Source: Pseudocercospora fijiensis CIRAD86 (taxonomy: Eukaryota > Ascomycota > Dothideomycetes > Mycosphaerellales > Mycosphaerellaceae). Taken from it: DNA of 64,000 nt. Under the pieces are notes generated by a model. It was not told where the DNA came from. It ran no database searches and saw only the letters and a list, made by a program, of their open reading frames with translations. The DNA lies in contig NW_006921542.1 of NCBI RefSeq assembly GCF_000340215.1, positions 710,267 through 774,266 on the forward strand, given 5' to 3'. A program made the position numbers and the translations under genes. Every line of letters begins with the position of its first letter. Positions within the stretch are counted from its first letter, which is position 1. Positions 1 to 11,257 of the stretch are shown here, in pieces.

Positions 1-226
1 TACCTTCCTATAACTAAAAAATACCGGCTACGCTAGCGGCTACACTCTCGTATCTTATAAAGGGCTTGCTTCGAGTTACGTAGACATTCTTACACTTCTT
101 AGAAACCGATAAATTCTATAGTTCGAACTAGCTAATCCTATAGTTGCTTAGTAAACCAACCTAAACTAAACTAGATCTTCGGCTTAGTAAACTAAACTAA
201 ACTAACCCGAACTACTATAGGGTCTA
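1..226 (-). mobile_element. hAT-type transposon copy L, terminal fragment
   Basis: The last 226 bases of a copy that begins left of the window. Its reverse complement matches the first 226 bases of copy A (from 1430) almost base for base, apart from RIP-type changes. It ends in a degraded version of the 20-bp terminus TAGACCCCGTAGTAGTTCGG and contains a CCGGCTA repeat near its inner side. It is inverted relative to A. The next 8 bases (GTCGTCGG, 227-234) are the reverse complement of the 8 bases after copy A, which matters for the inversion described in the findings. No coding part of this copy lies in the window. Confidence 0.85.
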
Positions 227-1429
227 GTCGTCGGATAGCGATATAACCATTTCGATATAATAGCTAGGTTCCCTTCGGAGACTATAGAAAAATATAGGGA
301 TCTTATCGTAGGCCTAGTATTTATATCTATCGAGTTGCGAAAGAAAACACTTAGTATAGTCGATCCTAGATAGGGATACTATATTAACTAATACTATAGT
401 AGGAAGAATAGAAACGCTTAGATAGAAATTTAGAAGGGCTAAGGATTATAATCTAGGATCTAGGCGAGGGGATATAGTACCGATCTTTAGCGTAGGCCGA
501 TTCTAGGTATCGTTCGTATCTCGTCTAGACTTATATATAACGTATACTTTTCCTATACCGCTCCTAATATCGTCGATAGGCGTAGGGTTTCGTAGTATCT
601 CTAATATCGGCGCCTTTACTAATATCGCGGGAATCTCGTCGAGGCCGCTTACGTTAAGGTTATACCGATTAGGAGAACTCGTACCTTATAGTCGAGAGAG
701 TATATTAGGAGCGATATAATTTCTACCTAGTCTATAAATAATACCGAGGTTTATAAACTAGGAAATATATACCGTAGCTTAGATAATTCGGCGGTTAAGG
801 CTAGCCGTAAATACTATCGTTACGATCTATATCTTTTTCGCTATCGTAGTAACTATACTATAGTCGGTAACTACGATAGTCTTTAGCGCGGAATGTACTA
901 TATAAGAGGCCCTCTTAATTGCCTATACTACCCCGAATAATTCGAGTTCTATAGGCTAGTAGCGGGCTTCGGCCCTAGTAAGTATATAGCTAGTAACCCC
1001 TAAGACCTTAAGTCTATTATGCGGGAATTGCTTAGATCTCCGTAACTAGGTAGTACTATTAACGAAACCCGAAACTATATCGTCTTTACGAGTTACTAGT
1101 TCGGGCTCCTCGTATTCTGTATCTAAGTCTCCGTAGACTTAGTAGTATATTACCCCGATTCCGAATTCCTTAGATATATTAACGTCGATATAGAGGGTAG
1201 ACTTAGGGTTAAAATACTAAAGAAACCCTCGGTACTCTTCCGACTATATCGACTATATAATTTCCTAAGCGGTATTTATTTCGTTAGTCTATTAGAGGCG
1301 CGCGCTCTATATTTAAGCGCGTCGCTTACCTCCTTTCGTTTAGGTAGTCTAGTAGTTCTTTATAGCCGCAACTTTCGCCTACTATAGCGGTAGGGTAATT
1401 CTTCCGTAATATAGTACTATAGACCTAAG
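227..1429 (-). pseudogene. Inverted segment of Ty3/Gypsy pol (RNase H domain)
   Basis: On the minus strand a Gypsy RNase H reading frame is clear despite RIP stops. In order it shows LYIDVNISKEFGIGV (family: iDvDaSkeaiGav), a Y-x-PIELELFGVV block (family: Y.piElE.l.vvwa), a VVTDYS block (family: TDH) and YRLGRNYIAPNILSRL (family: yrpGk.N..aDaLSR). The segment is bounded by hAT copies L and A. Its minus-strand end at 227 abuts CCGACGAC, and the plus-strand sequence after copy A (11258) begins with CCGACGAC and continues into integrase, so the segment is the missing middle of that pol, now flipped. Reverse transcriptase should lie left of the window. No intact product. Confidence 0.85.
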
Positions 1430-1815
1430 TAGACCCCGTAGTAGTTCGGGTTGGTTTAGTTTGGTTTGCTAAGCCGAAGATCTAGTTTAGTTTAGGTTGG
1501 TTTGCTAAGCAACTATAGGATTAGCTAGTTCGAACTATAGAATTTGTCGGTTTCTAAGAAGTATAAGAATAGCTACGTAACTCGAAGCAAGCCCTTTATA
1601 AGATACGAGAGTATAGCCGGTAGCGTAGCCGGCATTTTTTAGTTATAGGAAGGTACTTATATAACCCTAAATCTGTAGACAATTAGCTAAGGGCACTAAC
1701 TAATTAAAAGCATACACATATATACAAGCTATTATAGTTTAGTTTAGAAACTACACTTATTAGGTATAAATTTCATCCTTTCGCTCGCTATTTAATTCCC
1801 TAACTGCTCGGTAGA

Positions 1816-2353
1816 ATATTATTATCTAGATCTAGGTAGAACTTATCGATTTCCCTCGAAGCTCTCCTTAAGAAGTTCTAGCACTTTCCTACTAAACTAT
1901 ACTCTAATATTAAGTACTAGGATAGCTCCTCCCTCGATATCGGTATAGTATACGAAACAGCTATAAGGCAGCTCTATAGGGCGTTCTACTAGTTACTCGC
2001 TATACTATAGCCGAATGCTAGTTCGTTCCTTAGAACTCTAGGTTATTTAGCAGATATTAAGGATAGGGCAGGCAGTAACTTAGTATTATATAAGGAAGTA
2101 GAGGCTGCTATAGAGGAGTCCTTTAACCTATAGAAGATAGTAAAAGATATAGAGGTAGCTATAGGTTTAGGTACCTAGTTGAATTTCTAGTAGGTAGAGT
2201 ATAAGGATATTTAGAGGGAGTATTAGGTAGAGTTGCGAAAGCAGGTATATAATATAGTCTAGAGAATAGGGATAATACCTATAACTAAAAGTATTAGGTT
2301 CTTCAATCTTCCTCCTTTTTTCCTTGTTTTCTTTTTATAAAAATCTAAACTAA
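1816..2353 (+). pseudogene. Antisense small ORF of copy A (degraded)
   Basis: Counterpart of the better preserved ORF at 27356-27895 in copy B. The start is now ATA (1816-1818) where B has ATG, and the span is 538 bases against 540 in B, so a small frameshift exists besides several TAG and TAA codons. It runs opposite to the other genes of the element and starts close to its end. The inferred product is about 180 residues, predicted helical and rich in charged residues and Gln, with no recognised domain. Confidence 0.5.
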
Positions 2354-2510
2354 TACAAATTAACTAGAATGTCTATCTTCTTTTAGTTCTTTATAAGACC
2401 TAGTAGCGTAGCCGGCCTTTTAACTCCTTAGTACTAACGGGATTTTCGAAGACTTCTATTCCGTACGGCTAATAAAGCATACTGTACTATATATATATAC
2501 TTAGAGAGTA

Positions 2511-3305
2511 TTTAGAGCGCGGTATATAGCGCCGTATAACAGCGGCTTATTTCGTATATAGAAAAGCTTATAGACGATACTATAAACATCCTTCCTACTA
2601 GAATATCTATCCTACCTAGTACTATCTCGAATATAGATATTCTAGCCTTTTAGAATCTAATCGAGTACTTTGAAATCCTTATCTATAATCGTTATACGCT
2701 TCGCGTAGATAGCTCTAAGGTTGACCGCTAAAATAGTATTAGTATAGTCCGAAAAGAGGTAGAAGAGAAATATATATTCGAAGATACGAACTAGGTAGGC
2801 TTCTATAGCCTCTTAAAGGGCGCCTATCGCGGAGGCTTAGAAGCGAAGGTCCGTTCTATAAACCTAGGCAATTTCGCGAATAAGTTATTAGAAAGGAGCT
2901 TTACGGATTAGGAGCTTAGAACTCTTCTAATACTACCGAATCTTATAGAGGGCTACGGCTAAAGAAGGATTAGTAAAAAGATAGTAAGAATGCCGGCTAC
3001 GCTACCGGCTACGCTACCGGCTATAAATAGGACTTACTTCCTAGGCGCTATCGACGCTTCGTACGATTATTGCTACTAGTAGTAGAAGCGCTAGTTATCG
3101 TCTTACGTAGAGCCTTACCCGCCGTTATCTTACGCGGAGCCTTACTCGCGACGCCCTTTCTAGTACCGGAGCTAGCGGTAGTAGTAGCAGCCCTCTTACG
3201 TTAATATACTATACTCGTTCTACTATTTCCGGTCTTATTACGACCCGTAGAAGTAGTAGGTCCCTTCTTACGAGGCGTCGTAACTTAGTTAAGTAGACTC
3301 GCTAT
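2511..3305 (-). pseudogene. Histone H3-like gene H3-b, copy A
   Basis: Reverse-strand twin of 26359-27172 in copy B, with the same exon plan: a basic tail exon, an intron holding CCGGCTA repeats (about 2991-3025), a histone-fold exon, a second short intron and a last exon. The start codon is ATA (3303-3305), as in B. The fold shows the same H3 landmarks, with Gln codons turned to stops by RIP. Two independently degraded copies sharing one exon structure make a chance resemblance to H3 very unlikely. Not functional as it stands. Confidence 0.8.
2991..3025. repeat. CCGGCTA array in intron 1 of H3-b (copy A)
   Basis: Three units of about 12 bp, each with ACCGGCTA or GCCGGCTA, inside the intron of the H3-b pseudogene. 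The same array is at about 26634-26682 in copy B. Confidence 0.8.
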
Positions 3306-3852
3306 TATAAAAGTCGTCGAATTAAGGAAAAAAGTGCGTTACGAAGGTATACGAAGGCGCGCGCGGAGCAAGGGTATTACGGAGGTAGTAGATATAGAGC
3401 GTAGAGGTATAGGTATCGATACGAAGGTTAAATATAGCGAGAGAGGTAGTATCGCGGTATCGCTAGGCAATAGAGTAAGCTTCGCGTAAGCCTATATTAT
3501 AGTAACGTTAGAGTAAGGAAAGAAGGCAGGTACGGCTAAAAAAGGCAGGTACGGCTAAAAAAGGTAGGTACGGCAGACTTTGAAATATAGCCGGTATATA
3601 TAGCCGGTATAGTAATAGGCGAAAGCCTCCTTTTAATAAATAGCCGGCGTAATAATAGTATCCTACTATAGTATAGATATTCTTTAGTAATGCCTTTACT
3701 AGCTGTAGTAATCTTATAAGTAACCTAGGCCTATTACTAGTAAATATAAGAAATATTAGGTAGGCTATACTAAACAAGCTAGTTATTTAGTAGGAAAAGG
3801 CCTACTACCGTCTCTATATGCCGGCTACGAGTGCCGGCTATCGCTCTAAATT

Positions 3853-4566
3853 CAACTCCGCCCTATCTCGGAGGCTAAGGTACCGAGCGGAAACCCTATA
3901 GCTTATATTTACTCGGTTGTCGCGGAGCGCTTATAGGTAAGGTATTAGAAAAGAGTATAAAAAGTACGAGAAGAGTATCCTAGGATATAGGTCGTAAGTA
4001 AATAAGAGTAGCACGCCTAGTTATTTATATAGTACGTTACTCTATACGACTAAGAGCCTATATTATCTCGTACTTCGCTTATAAGACCTCGACTCTACTA
4101 ATATACTATTATTCTCCTACTCGGTCGCTGTCTTAATTCTTCTTCGAGTTGCCGGACTTAGTACGTATCTATAGCTATATAATAGCGCTACGTATTATAG
4201 AGAATCAACTCCGCCGTATCTCGAAGGCTAAGGTACCGAGCGGAAATCCTATAGCTTCTATTTACTCGGTTATCGCGGAGCGATTATAGATAAGGTATTA
4301 GAAAAGAGTATAAAAAGTACGAGAAGAGTATCCTAGGATATAGGTCGTAAGTGAATAAGAGTAGTACGCCTAGTTATTTATATAGTACGTTACTCTATAC
4401 TACTAAGAGCCTATATTATCTTATACTTCGCTTATAAGACCTCGACTCTACTAGTATACTATCGATCTCCTCCTCGGTCGCTAATACGCTATCTTAATTC
4501 TTCTTCGAGTTGCCGGACTTAGTACGTATCTATAGCTATATAATAGCGCTATATATTATAGAGAAT
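3853..4566. repeat. Two-unit tandem duplication (~353 + 361 bp), copy A
   Basis: Units 3853-4205 and 4206-4566 both start with CAACTCCGCC and end with GAGAAT. The duplication is shared with copy B (25109-25830), so it predates the separation of the copies. It lies downstream of the H3-a gene and takes in the end of an unrecognised ORF. Confidence 0.85.
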
Positions 4567-4866
4567 TTCTCGTTAAAGTTTCTCTCTCGTAGGCTTACTA
4601 TCTACCTCGTAGTATAGAGGATTAAAGTACTAATACTAAAGAATCTCCTTATAGTTAGGATACTAAGGCTCCTTAGGACCTTTATGTTTTAGGTCTAAAT
4701 AGAGACGTATTATAAACGTTCTATCGGCCTTTCGCTTACTACCCGCTAGGTCGCGATATACGAAGAAACTAATCTAAATATAGCTCGTCTCTATAATAGC
4801 CGGGTGAAGATAGAGCGCTAGGTTTCTACTTCGTACCTTAGATTTAGGGACGGCGCGGAGATAAAA

Positions 4867-5549
4867 TTAGAAATGTAGCCGGCACCTATAGCCGGTAAAA
4901 GGATACGAAAATAGGCCTCCTCCTAGGTTAATCTAACGACTAAATACAATTTCTAACTAATCCGCTATAAACCGACGCCGAATTTTAGCTAGAAGCTGTA
5001 TATCTTTATTTTAAAGAGTAACCCGCTTCGTATAGATAGTAAGGAGGTTTAAAAGCTTAAGCTCGGTTACGAGAAATGCCTCTATAGCTTCCTAAAGAGT
5101 ACTAATCGCCTTAGCCGTAAATCGTATACTAGACCGAAAATATAATGTAATTTCTCGGACGAGTCGCTAAAAGGGAGTCTTAGAAATTAAAAGCTCGGTC
5201 CCTCTTTTATCTTAGAAAAGCCGGATCTAGCGAAGGGTAATAGTACCTAGTTTAAAGCGCCGCTTCTTTATCGTCGAGTCCTACCTTATTCCCTTTTTTT
5301 AATAGAAAGATAACTTTTCTTCGCGATAGTCTTCGTCCGCCTACTCTTTTTAGCCTTCTCCTATCTACCTAAAGCCTTCTTGTTTTTCGGTACTATTTTC
5401 CGAGGAACCCCCTTCCTTCGTATATACTACGGAGAGTCTTACTCTTCTAATATCTCGTTCTCGCTATAGTCTCCCTATACTTAGCTTACTTTACCTTTAC
5501 CCTTTAGCCTCTAAAGATATTTATCTACGCGTTTAGGCGACGAGGGTAT
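4867..5549 (-). pseudogene. Histone H3-like gene H3-a, copy A
   Basis: Twin of 24125-24808 in copy B. The start has become ATA (5547-5549) where B keeps ATG, and the terminal TGA has become TAA, both as RIP predicts. The histone-fold blocks seen in B are present, including the segment equal to PFQRLVREI with Gln changed to a stop. A putative 5' splice site GTATCC near the 3' end is kept here and altered to GC in B, so the last exon may continue into the downstream ORF. Non-functional. Confidence 0.75.
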
Positions 5550-5954
5550 ATCGGTAGGACCTAGAAAATTAATAAGTATATAATCGTAAGGAGATATTAA
5601 TGCTTCTTGCCTTTTAGAATAAATAGTCTTCTATTAAAACGCCTTAGTAGGTTATCGTTAGATTCGAATAAAGGATAGTAGCTTAAGGAAGGGGAGGTAG
5701 CCGGCTTAGGAAGGCCCGAAGAGCCGAATCCTTAAGGTATATTTATCTTTAAGAATATAGGGAAAGGGAAGAAGGAGAGGAAGAGCGAATAGAGAATTAG
5801 AAATAGTCCGTAGGTAAGCGGAGTCGGTTGCTATAGCAACTAGTCTATTTAGGTCCTAGGAATTCGAAACACATTTCGGATATATACCGGCTATATATAC
5901 TAGCTATATTACCTTATATATAAACGCTTCGTCTCCTTAAAGCTACTCTAGGCC

Positions 5955-8900
5955 TATATACGTTTCCGCTTCTCGACCCGGTATCGCCTTCTACCTCCGC
6001 CCTCCTCCTCTTCGTTATCGCTAATTAGGGTTTCGCTTAGACTAAATTTCGTATTCTCTTCGCGCTCCTAGGTTTCTTCGATCTAAAGGTTTTCTAATTC
6101 CTCGATTAACTCCTTTAGTATAATCTTTAGTAACCTACCTTAGCGATTCTAGTAGAGGAGATAGTATCGGAATACTATAATAGATTCGAAGGTAGTAGGC
6201 GAGTATATTCGATTAAAGCGGCCCTAGTAACGAGCGATACTAAAAGACCTCTTATAGCCTATACCTACGCTCGGGATAGCGAGGACGTCCCGAGCGACCG
6301 ACGCTATCGTTAGAAACTTAGGCTCTAACCGCTACTATATAGCGAGAATATCGTCTCCGAATTCGTCTAGAAGACCGGTAAGATCTAGAGATTATTAGCC
6401 CTCTTTCCGAGCCTACGGGTTTATACTTACTCGCGCGCCGATAGAGATCGAACTCTTCTTTATTTACTTTAGTAGTTGCTTTCTCTTCTACCTCTACTTC
6501 CTATCTACGAAATAGGTATAATATCGGAGCCTTCTAAACCTTCTTTTTCTTTATAGGAGCTATATTTAGACTAGTTTCTTTCCGACGCTCGTAGAATATC
6601 TTTTCTAGAATAGTCTAGTAATACTTCGGCTATACCTCGTCCGCCTTCTATTCTAGCCTCTACTAGTATATATCCTTTTCTACCGGGTTAAGTAAGTACG
6701 TAACGCTATAGATATCCCCGAACGACTTAAAGATAGCACTATAATATTTATATAACTTAGTATAGGAGGTGTCTATAGCTTTCGTTATAGCTACTTTCTA
6801 GAGAATACTCTTCTTAGCTAGCTTAGCTACGGTTTCCTCGAGCTCGTTAAAGAGCTAGTTATAGTACGTAAAGATAAGGTAGATCGTCGGTCCTCGGGTT
6901 CTTCTAATCGTAGTAGTAACCTTCGCGTAATACTTACTAATATCGACGAGATACTCTGCTTAGCGCTATTCGGCGGCGGTAAGGCCGAGCTACTTAATAC
7001 CCTCGGAACTCTAATAGATCTCGAGAGTAGTACGTAAAGTATATCCCCTTATAACTATATAGAAAGTCGAATCGAACCGGGTCTTAATATCTTAGGTAAA
7101 ACGGAGTAGGCGCTAAGGAGGCCGCTTTTGCTATCGCTTATTCTATACGATATTCTAGGTATCGGTTTTAGGGCGCTCGATTAGGTTCTTTTAAATAGCC
7201 TCGAATCGGTTATATCTCTATAAGCTCGAGTTCGTATATATTACTAGACGACGAAGCTAGAGAAAAAGAGTTAGAACTATACTAGGTTACCGGCTATAGG
7301 TCCCGGCTACGGACAAAAGTTATACCTTATATAAAACGAGAGCGAGGCTCTCTACCTTATCCCGTCTTATTACTATAACGAGTTTCTCGACTTTCGACTT
7401 TACTTTATCCTTATCTAGGATCTTCTATTAGTCGTCGTTTAATAGTACAATTTTAAGCGTCTTAAATAGGGCTCGGATCGCGATTTAAACTATATAAGCG
7501 AGGTAGGGAAACTTCTATAGGGATATAACTAGCAACGACGTCGGCTCCGATTTAATAGGGCTAGGGCTATTACTAGGCTCCTCTTTATCGTTATTATCGT
7601 ACGTATTATCGTACGTATCCGGAATCGTAGCGAGCTTAATATTCGGAAGATTAAGCTAGATTATAGACCTTGTAATCTCCTCTACGTACTCGACCCTATC
7701 GATATAATTAGTAATTTTAAAGACATATACGAGTAAATTATATATATAACGCCTTATATAATATTCGATTATTACTAGCGTTATCCGTAGTAATCGAGAT
7801 TAGTTTCGTTATTACGCTAACCCTATCTATTACCGTATAGATAAGCTTCGCTATATCCTTATTAGTATAGGAACCTAGAATTTTAGGGGATCCGATTATA
7901 AGTTCCTAGAGTTTCTAATCCGAATTAATAAAGTATAGTATAATCGAGAGGAAGGAGGCTCTTATAGTCCGGCTTAACTAGCTATCGATAGCAATAGCTA
8001 CTCGATAAGTATTACGGAGGATCTCCCGAATATCGTCTAACGTAGCTTCTTTGTTCTTTTCGAATATAATACGCTAGGTTGTCGCGCCGAGAAATAGGGG
8101 AGGATAGTTTATAAGATATAGGTATATCTTCTATATAGACTCCTATTCGTAGAAGTCTTCCGGAAGACCGTTTATAGCTAGCAGTTCGTTTGCTAGTTAC
8201 TTAAAGTCTTCGGGGGAGAAATTAGTAGCCTTTAATCCTAGAGCTTCCTTAAGCGTAGCCTATAATAATTAGCTAGATCTCTACGGTTAATTAAAGTAGC
8301 CGGAATCTATAGCCGGAATCTATAGCCGGTAGCTATAGCCGGTAGCTATAGCCGGCAGCTATAGCCGGCATTTTAGAAGACGTACCTCTTTCTAGAACGC
8401 TATATCTATATTAACTCTCCTCTCTCCTTAAGATTCCCGATACCGTTTAAAATAGAGATAGTTCGTAGGCGATAAGTTCCTATCCCCTAGTTTCGGGTAT
8501 TTTAAGATTAAACCGTAGAAGTTATAGACAATTAATAGTTAACCTTTAAGTCGAGAAGTCGTATAATAGTATAATGCCCCCTCTATAAAGAACTTCTAGA
8601 ATGTATCCGTTCGCTCCTTACTCCCCTATCGTATCGAGTACTTCCGGAGTTTATACTCCTTCGAACGCAAGTATAAAGGGAGCTATATCTTATAGACCTA
8701 TTAATTAAACTGCTCTATATACTCGGGTTTCTAAAGATACGCCTAGCTAGCCTTTTCGAAGATTTCCGGGTTAATACTCGATATTCTTATATCTCCGAAT
8801 AACCTTCTACTTAGACTCCGTAAAGGTAAGAACTAGGTAGTAGTACCCTATAATAAATTCCTACTACTAGGATTCGGAGAGGATAAATCTAGCCCTAATT

Positions 8901-8980
8901 GTCGTCTAGAACTCGATAGGCTCGAAGGTAAGTATACGACCTCCTCTCGACGTTGTCGTAATCTCGCTCGTATACTAGAC
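5955..8980 (-). pseudogene. hAT transposase, copy A
   Basis: RIP-degraded twin of the copy B transposase (20640-23720), same exon order. Near 6190-6230 this copy reads directly from the C-terminal FSIAR-x-GR block to YSPTTFESI, as expected for hAT dimerisation domains, whereas copy B has a net 57-bp insertion there. CCGGCTA arrays occupy the introns (8295-8371 and about 7288-7310). Many in-frame TAG and TAA codons. Confidence 0.8.
8295..8371. repeat. CCGGCTA array in a transposase intron (copy A)
   Basis: Five to six units of 12-14 bp on the reverse strand, each with CCGGCTA, in the intron that corresponds to 21219-21336 of copy B. Confidence 0.8.
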
Positions 8981-9147
8981 TATTTCGACTATCGTCTCGT
9001 TATTACCCTTCCTAGTATAGCGCCTAGTATATATACAATGTCGGTCGGTATGTTTTAAGGTTTCGTACGGTAAGGTAAGGACTTAGGAGTAGTAGATATA
9101 TACTAGTAGCTATAGGGAAATACCATTTCTTTTATAGTATCGTATCG

Positions 9148-10645
9148 TTAGGAATAGCTAGGTAGTAAATAGCTAGCTACCTTTTTTTTGTTTCCTAGCT
9201 ACCTAACTACTAGATTTTTTTCCTAGCTACCCTAGCTAGCCTAACTACTAGAATTTCTTTCCTAGCTACCCTAACTACCTAAATTTTGCCTTCTATACGG
9301 CGGCTCTCTCCTACTAACGGAACCGAGCTACTATACCTAACGAATCTAAGCTCGTTTTTAGTCTTAATCTATCCTCTTTCGGTATAAGACACTCGATAAG
9401 CAAATGCTTAGGCCGAGTCTAACTACGAAACCTAAGACTAACTAATAGCTCTATTAACTAATCCTAATCCTCGAACTCCTTCCGCTTCTTAGTAAAGACC
9501 TTAAAGAGCGCTCGAGCTTCTTCGGGTACCTACGGAGTAGTCGAGATAAAGCCGTATCGCTAAAATAGGTAATCCTTCGGAGGCTTATATAGAGATTTAG
9601 AGAATTCTAACGCTAACCTATCCTACTAGCCGCTTAGATTCCGGATATAAGCCCTCTCTACCTTAGTAAAGATTTTATATAGTAGTAGTACTCTGCCCTC
9701 GAGAAACGCTTTCTATTTAACTATTAGTATCTACCGGCTACGAACGCCGGCTATATATACCGAGTATAGAATAATTACCTATACCCCTTCCTCCTTTAGT
9801 AATACTTCTACCGTCCCTAGATACCTAGCCGCGATCGTATTAATCGTAAGCTACTTTGCCTTTATAGACGTAAAGGCTTCGCTCTAATACTAATAAAAAA
9901 ACTTCTACTCTATATCGAGGATATAAAGACGACTAGTCTCGATTCCAATCCTTACTAGCTTTTCGTAGTAGCTTTAACTATAATTTTCTAGATTAATAGG
10001 ACTTATGCCTTAGCCCTTTACTAGTATCTCGTCTCTTTAACTATACTCGATCTACTCCTAGCGCTTATCGTCTATAGCGTTAGGCTCTAAGACTGCACCT
10101 ATTACTAGATTAACGTAGGGTATCTCCTCGCTTTTTTCAGTTCCTTTCTTCTTAGTATTAAGCTCTATTAGGGCATCCTAAACTCTAGTATTATTGTTCT
10201 CGGCTATCTAAATATCTCCGTTACTATCGGTCGTATTAATAGAGGTAGCGGCTATAGGTCTAAATGCTATTAGTTAACGTCTTAAAGAAAAATATACCGG
10301 CTATAGCTGCCGGCTACGGCCGCTAGCTAGATTAACTTACGCTACTAGAACTTTACGCTCGAAAACTAGCCGCAATTCTTTCCTCCTCTTAGCCTTCTCT
10401 TAGCTTGTCTTCTTAGTCTAACCTTTATCTTTTTCTATAGGCGCTAGCTATCGATAGAATGCCTTATTCCGCGCCTTTCTTCTCTTATCTTTAGCTCTTT
10501 TATCCTTATCTATCTTCTCCTTTCTCTCGCGGTCTCGTACGGAATTCTTCTTCGTAGAGTACTCCTCTTTAGTCTTACGCTTTTTAGTTAGACGCTTAGG
10601 CAAAACAAACTCGCAGTCTTTAGCTCTATCTTCTATTTAGCGCGC
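9148..10645 (-). pseudogene. Lys/Arg-rich cargo gene with Q-L-G tail, copy A
   Basis: Twin of 18935-20456 in copy B, same two introns and the same terminal coding repeat. The stop TAA sits at 9148-9150. The N-terminal part is extremely rich in Lys, Arg and Asp. RIP stops are frequent. No known domain recognised; see copy B. Confidence 0.65.
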
Positions 10646-10794
10646 GGCGCGCTTCTCTCTTACTATTATAAGGAAAAGGGGCGGGGGCGTAGCGTATAGT
10701 AGTTATTATTAGTATAGGTATAGAGGAAGAATTTAAAAGGTATAAGAATATCGCGAAGCCCTAATTATTGCCGCCTACGTAACGTTATATAAGT

Positions 10795-11045
10795 AAGCTT
10801 TCGCAACTACGGCAACTACGCCCCGGTAACGGCAACTACGCCCTAGTAACGGTAACTACGCCCCGGCAACGGTAACTACGCCCTAGCAACGGCAATAGAG
10901 CGTAGTAAATATAACCTAGTAACTATTATAGCCGGCAATCGTAGCCGGTAGTCGAATAAGAGTATCCTTATAGTAAAACTACGCCCTAGTAACGGCAACT
11001 ACGCCCTAGTAACGGCAACTACGCCCTAGTAACGGTAAAAGAGCG
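10795..11045. repeat. Subterminal 20-bp tandem repeats, copy A
   Basis: Two blocks of a 20-bp unit (CTACGCCCTAGTAACGGCAA and variants) separated by a spacer containing GCCGGCAATCGTAGCCGG. Mirrored at 18534-18780 in copy B. Repeats just inside the ends of a hAT element are the usual place for transposase-binding sites; that role is inferred here. Confidence 0.8.
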
Positions 11046-11257
11046 TAGTAAATGTAATATAGTTACTATTATACCCGGCAATCGTAGCCGGTAGTCGAAT
11101 AAGAGTATCCTTATAGTAAAACTAATATAGTCTCTAGTTTAAACTAGGAATCTATATAGTTCGAAAAAACCAAACCGGAACTAGGGAGCTAGTTCGCCGC
11201 TAAGAAACTAAACTCTATACATTTAGTAGTTCGGAAACCGAACTACTACGGGGTCTA

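Larger units (their letters stand above)
1430..11257 (-). mobile_element. hAT-type transposon copy A (9.8 kb, cargo-bearing)
   Basis: Complete element with about 20 bp of terminal inverted repeat, TAGACCCCGTAGTAGTTCGG at both ends. It is collinear over its whole length with the reverse complement of copy B, so A and B form an inverted pair with a spacer of about 7 kb. Its genes lie mainly on the minus strand. Flanking octamers are GACCTAAG (1422-1429) and CCGACGAC (11258-11265). They do not match each other, but the right one is the reverse complement of the octamer beside copy L. A is more heavily RIP-mutated than B: in many lines almost every CpA and TpG has become TpA. Superfamily from the transposase motifs and 8-bp TSDs; family name unknown. 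Confidence 0.9.

Noticed and set aside
1..1654. 1.65-kb foldback element bounded by inverted repeats of about 220 bp
   Set aside because: The two repeats are the ends of two much larger hAT copies (L and A); the DNA between them is Gypsy RNase H.
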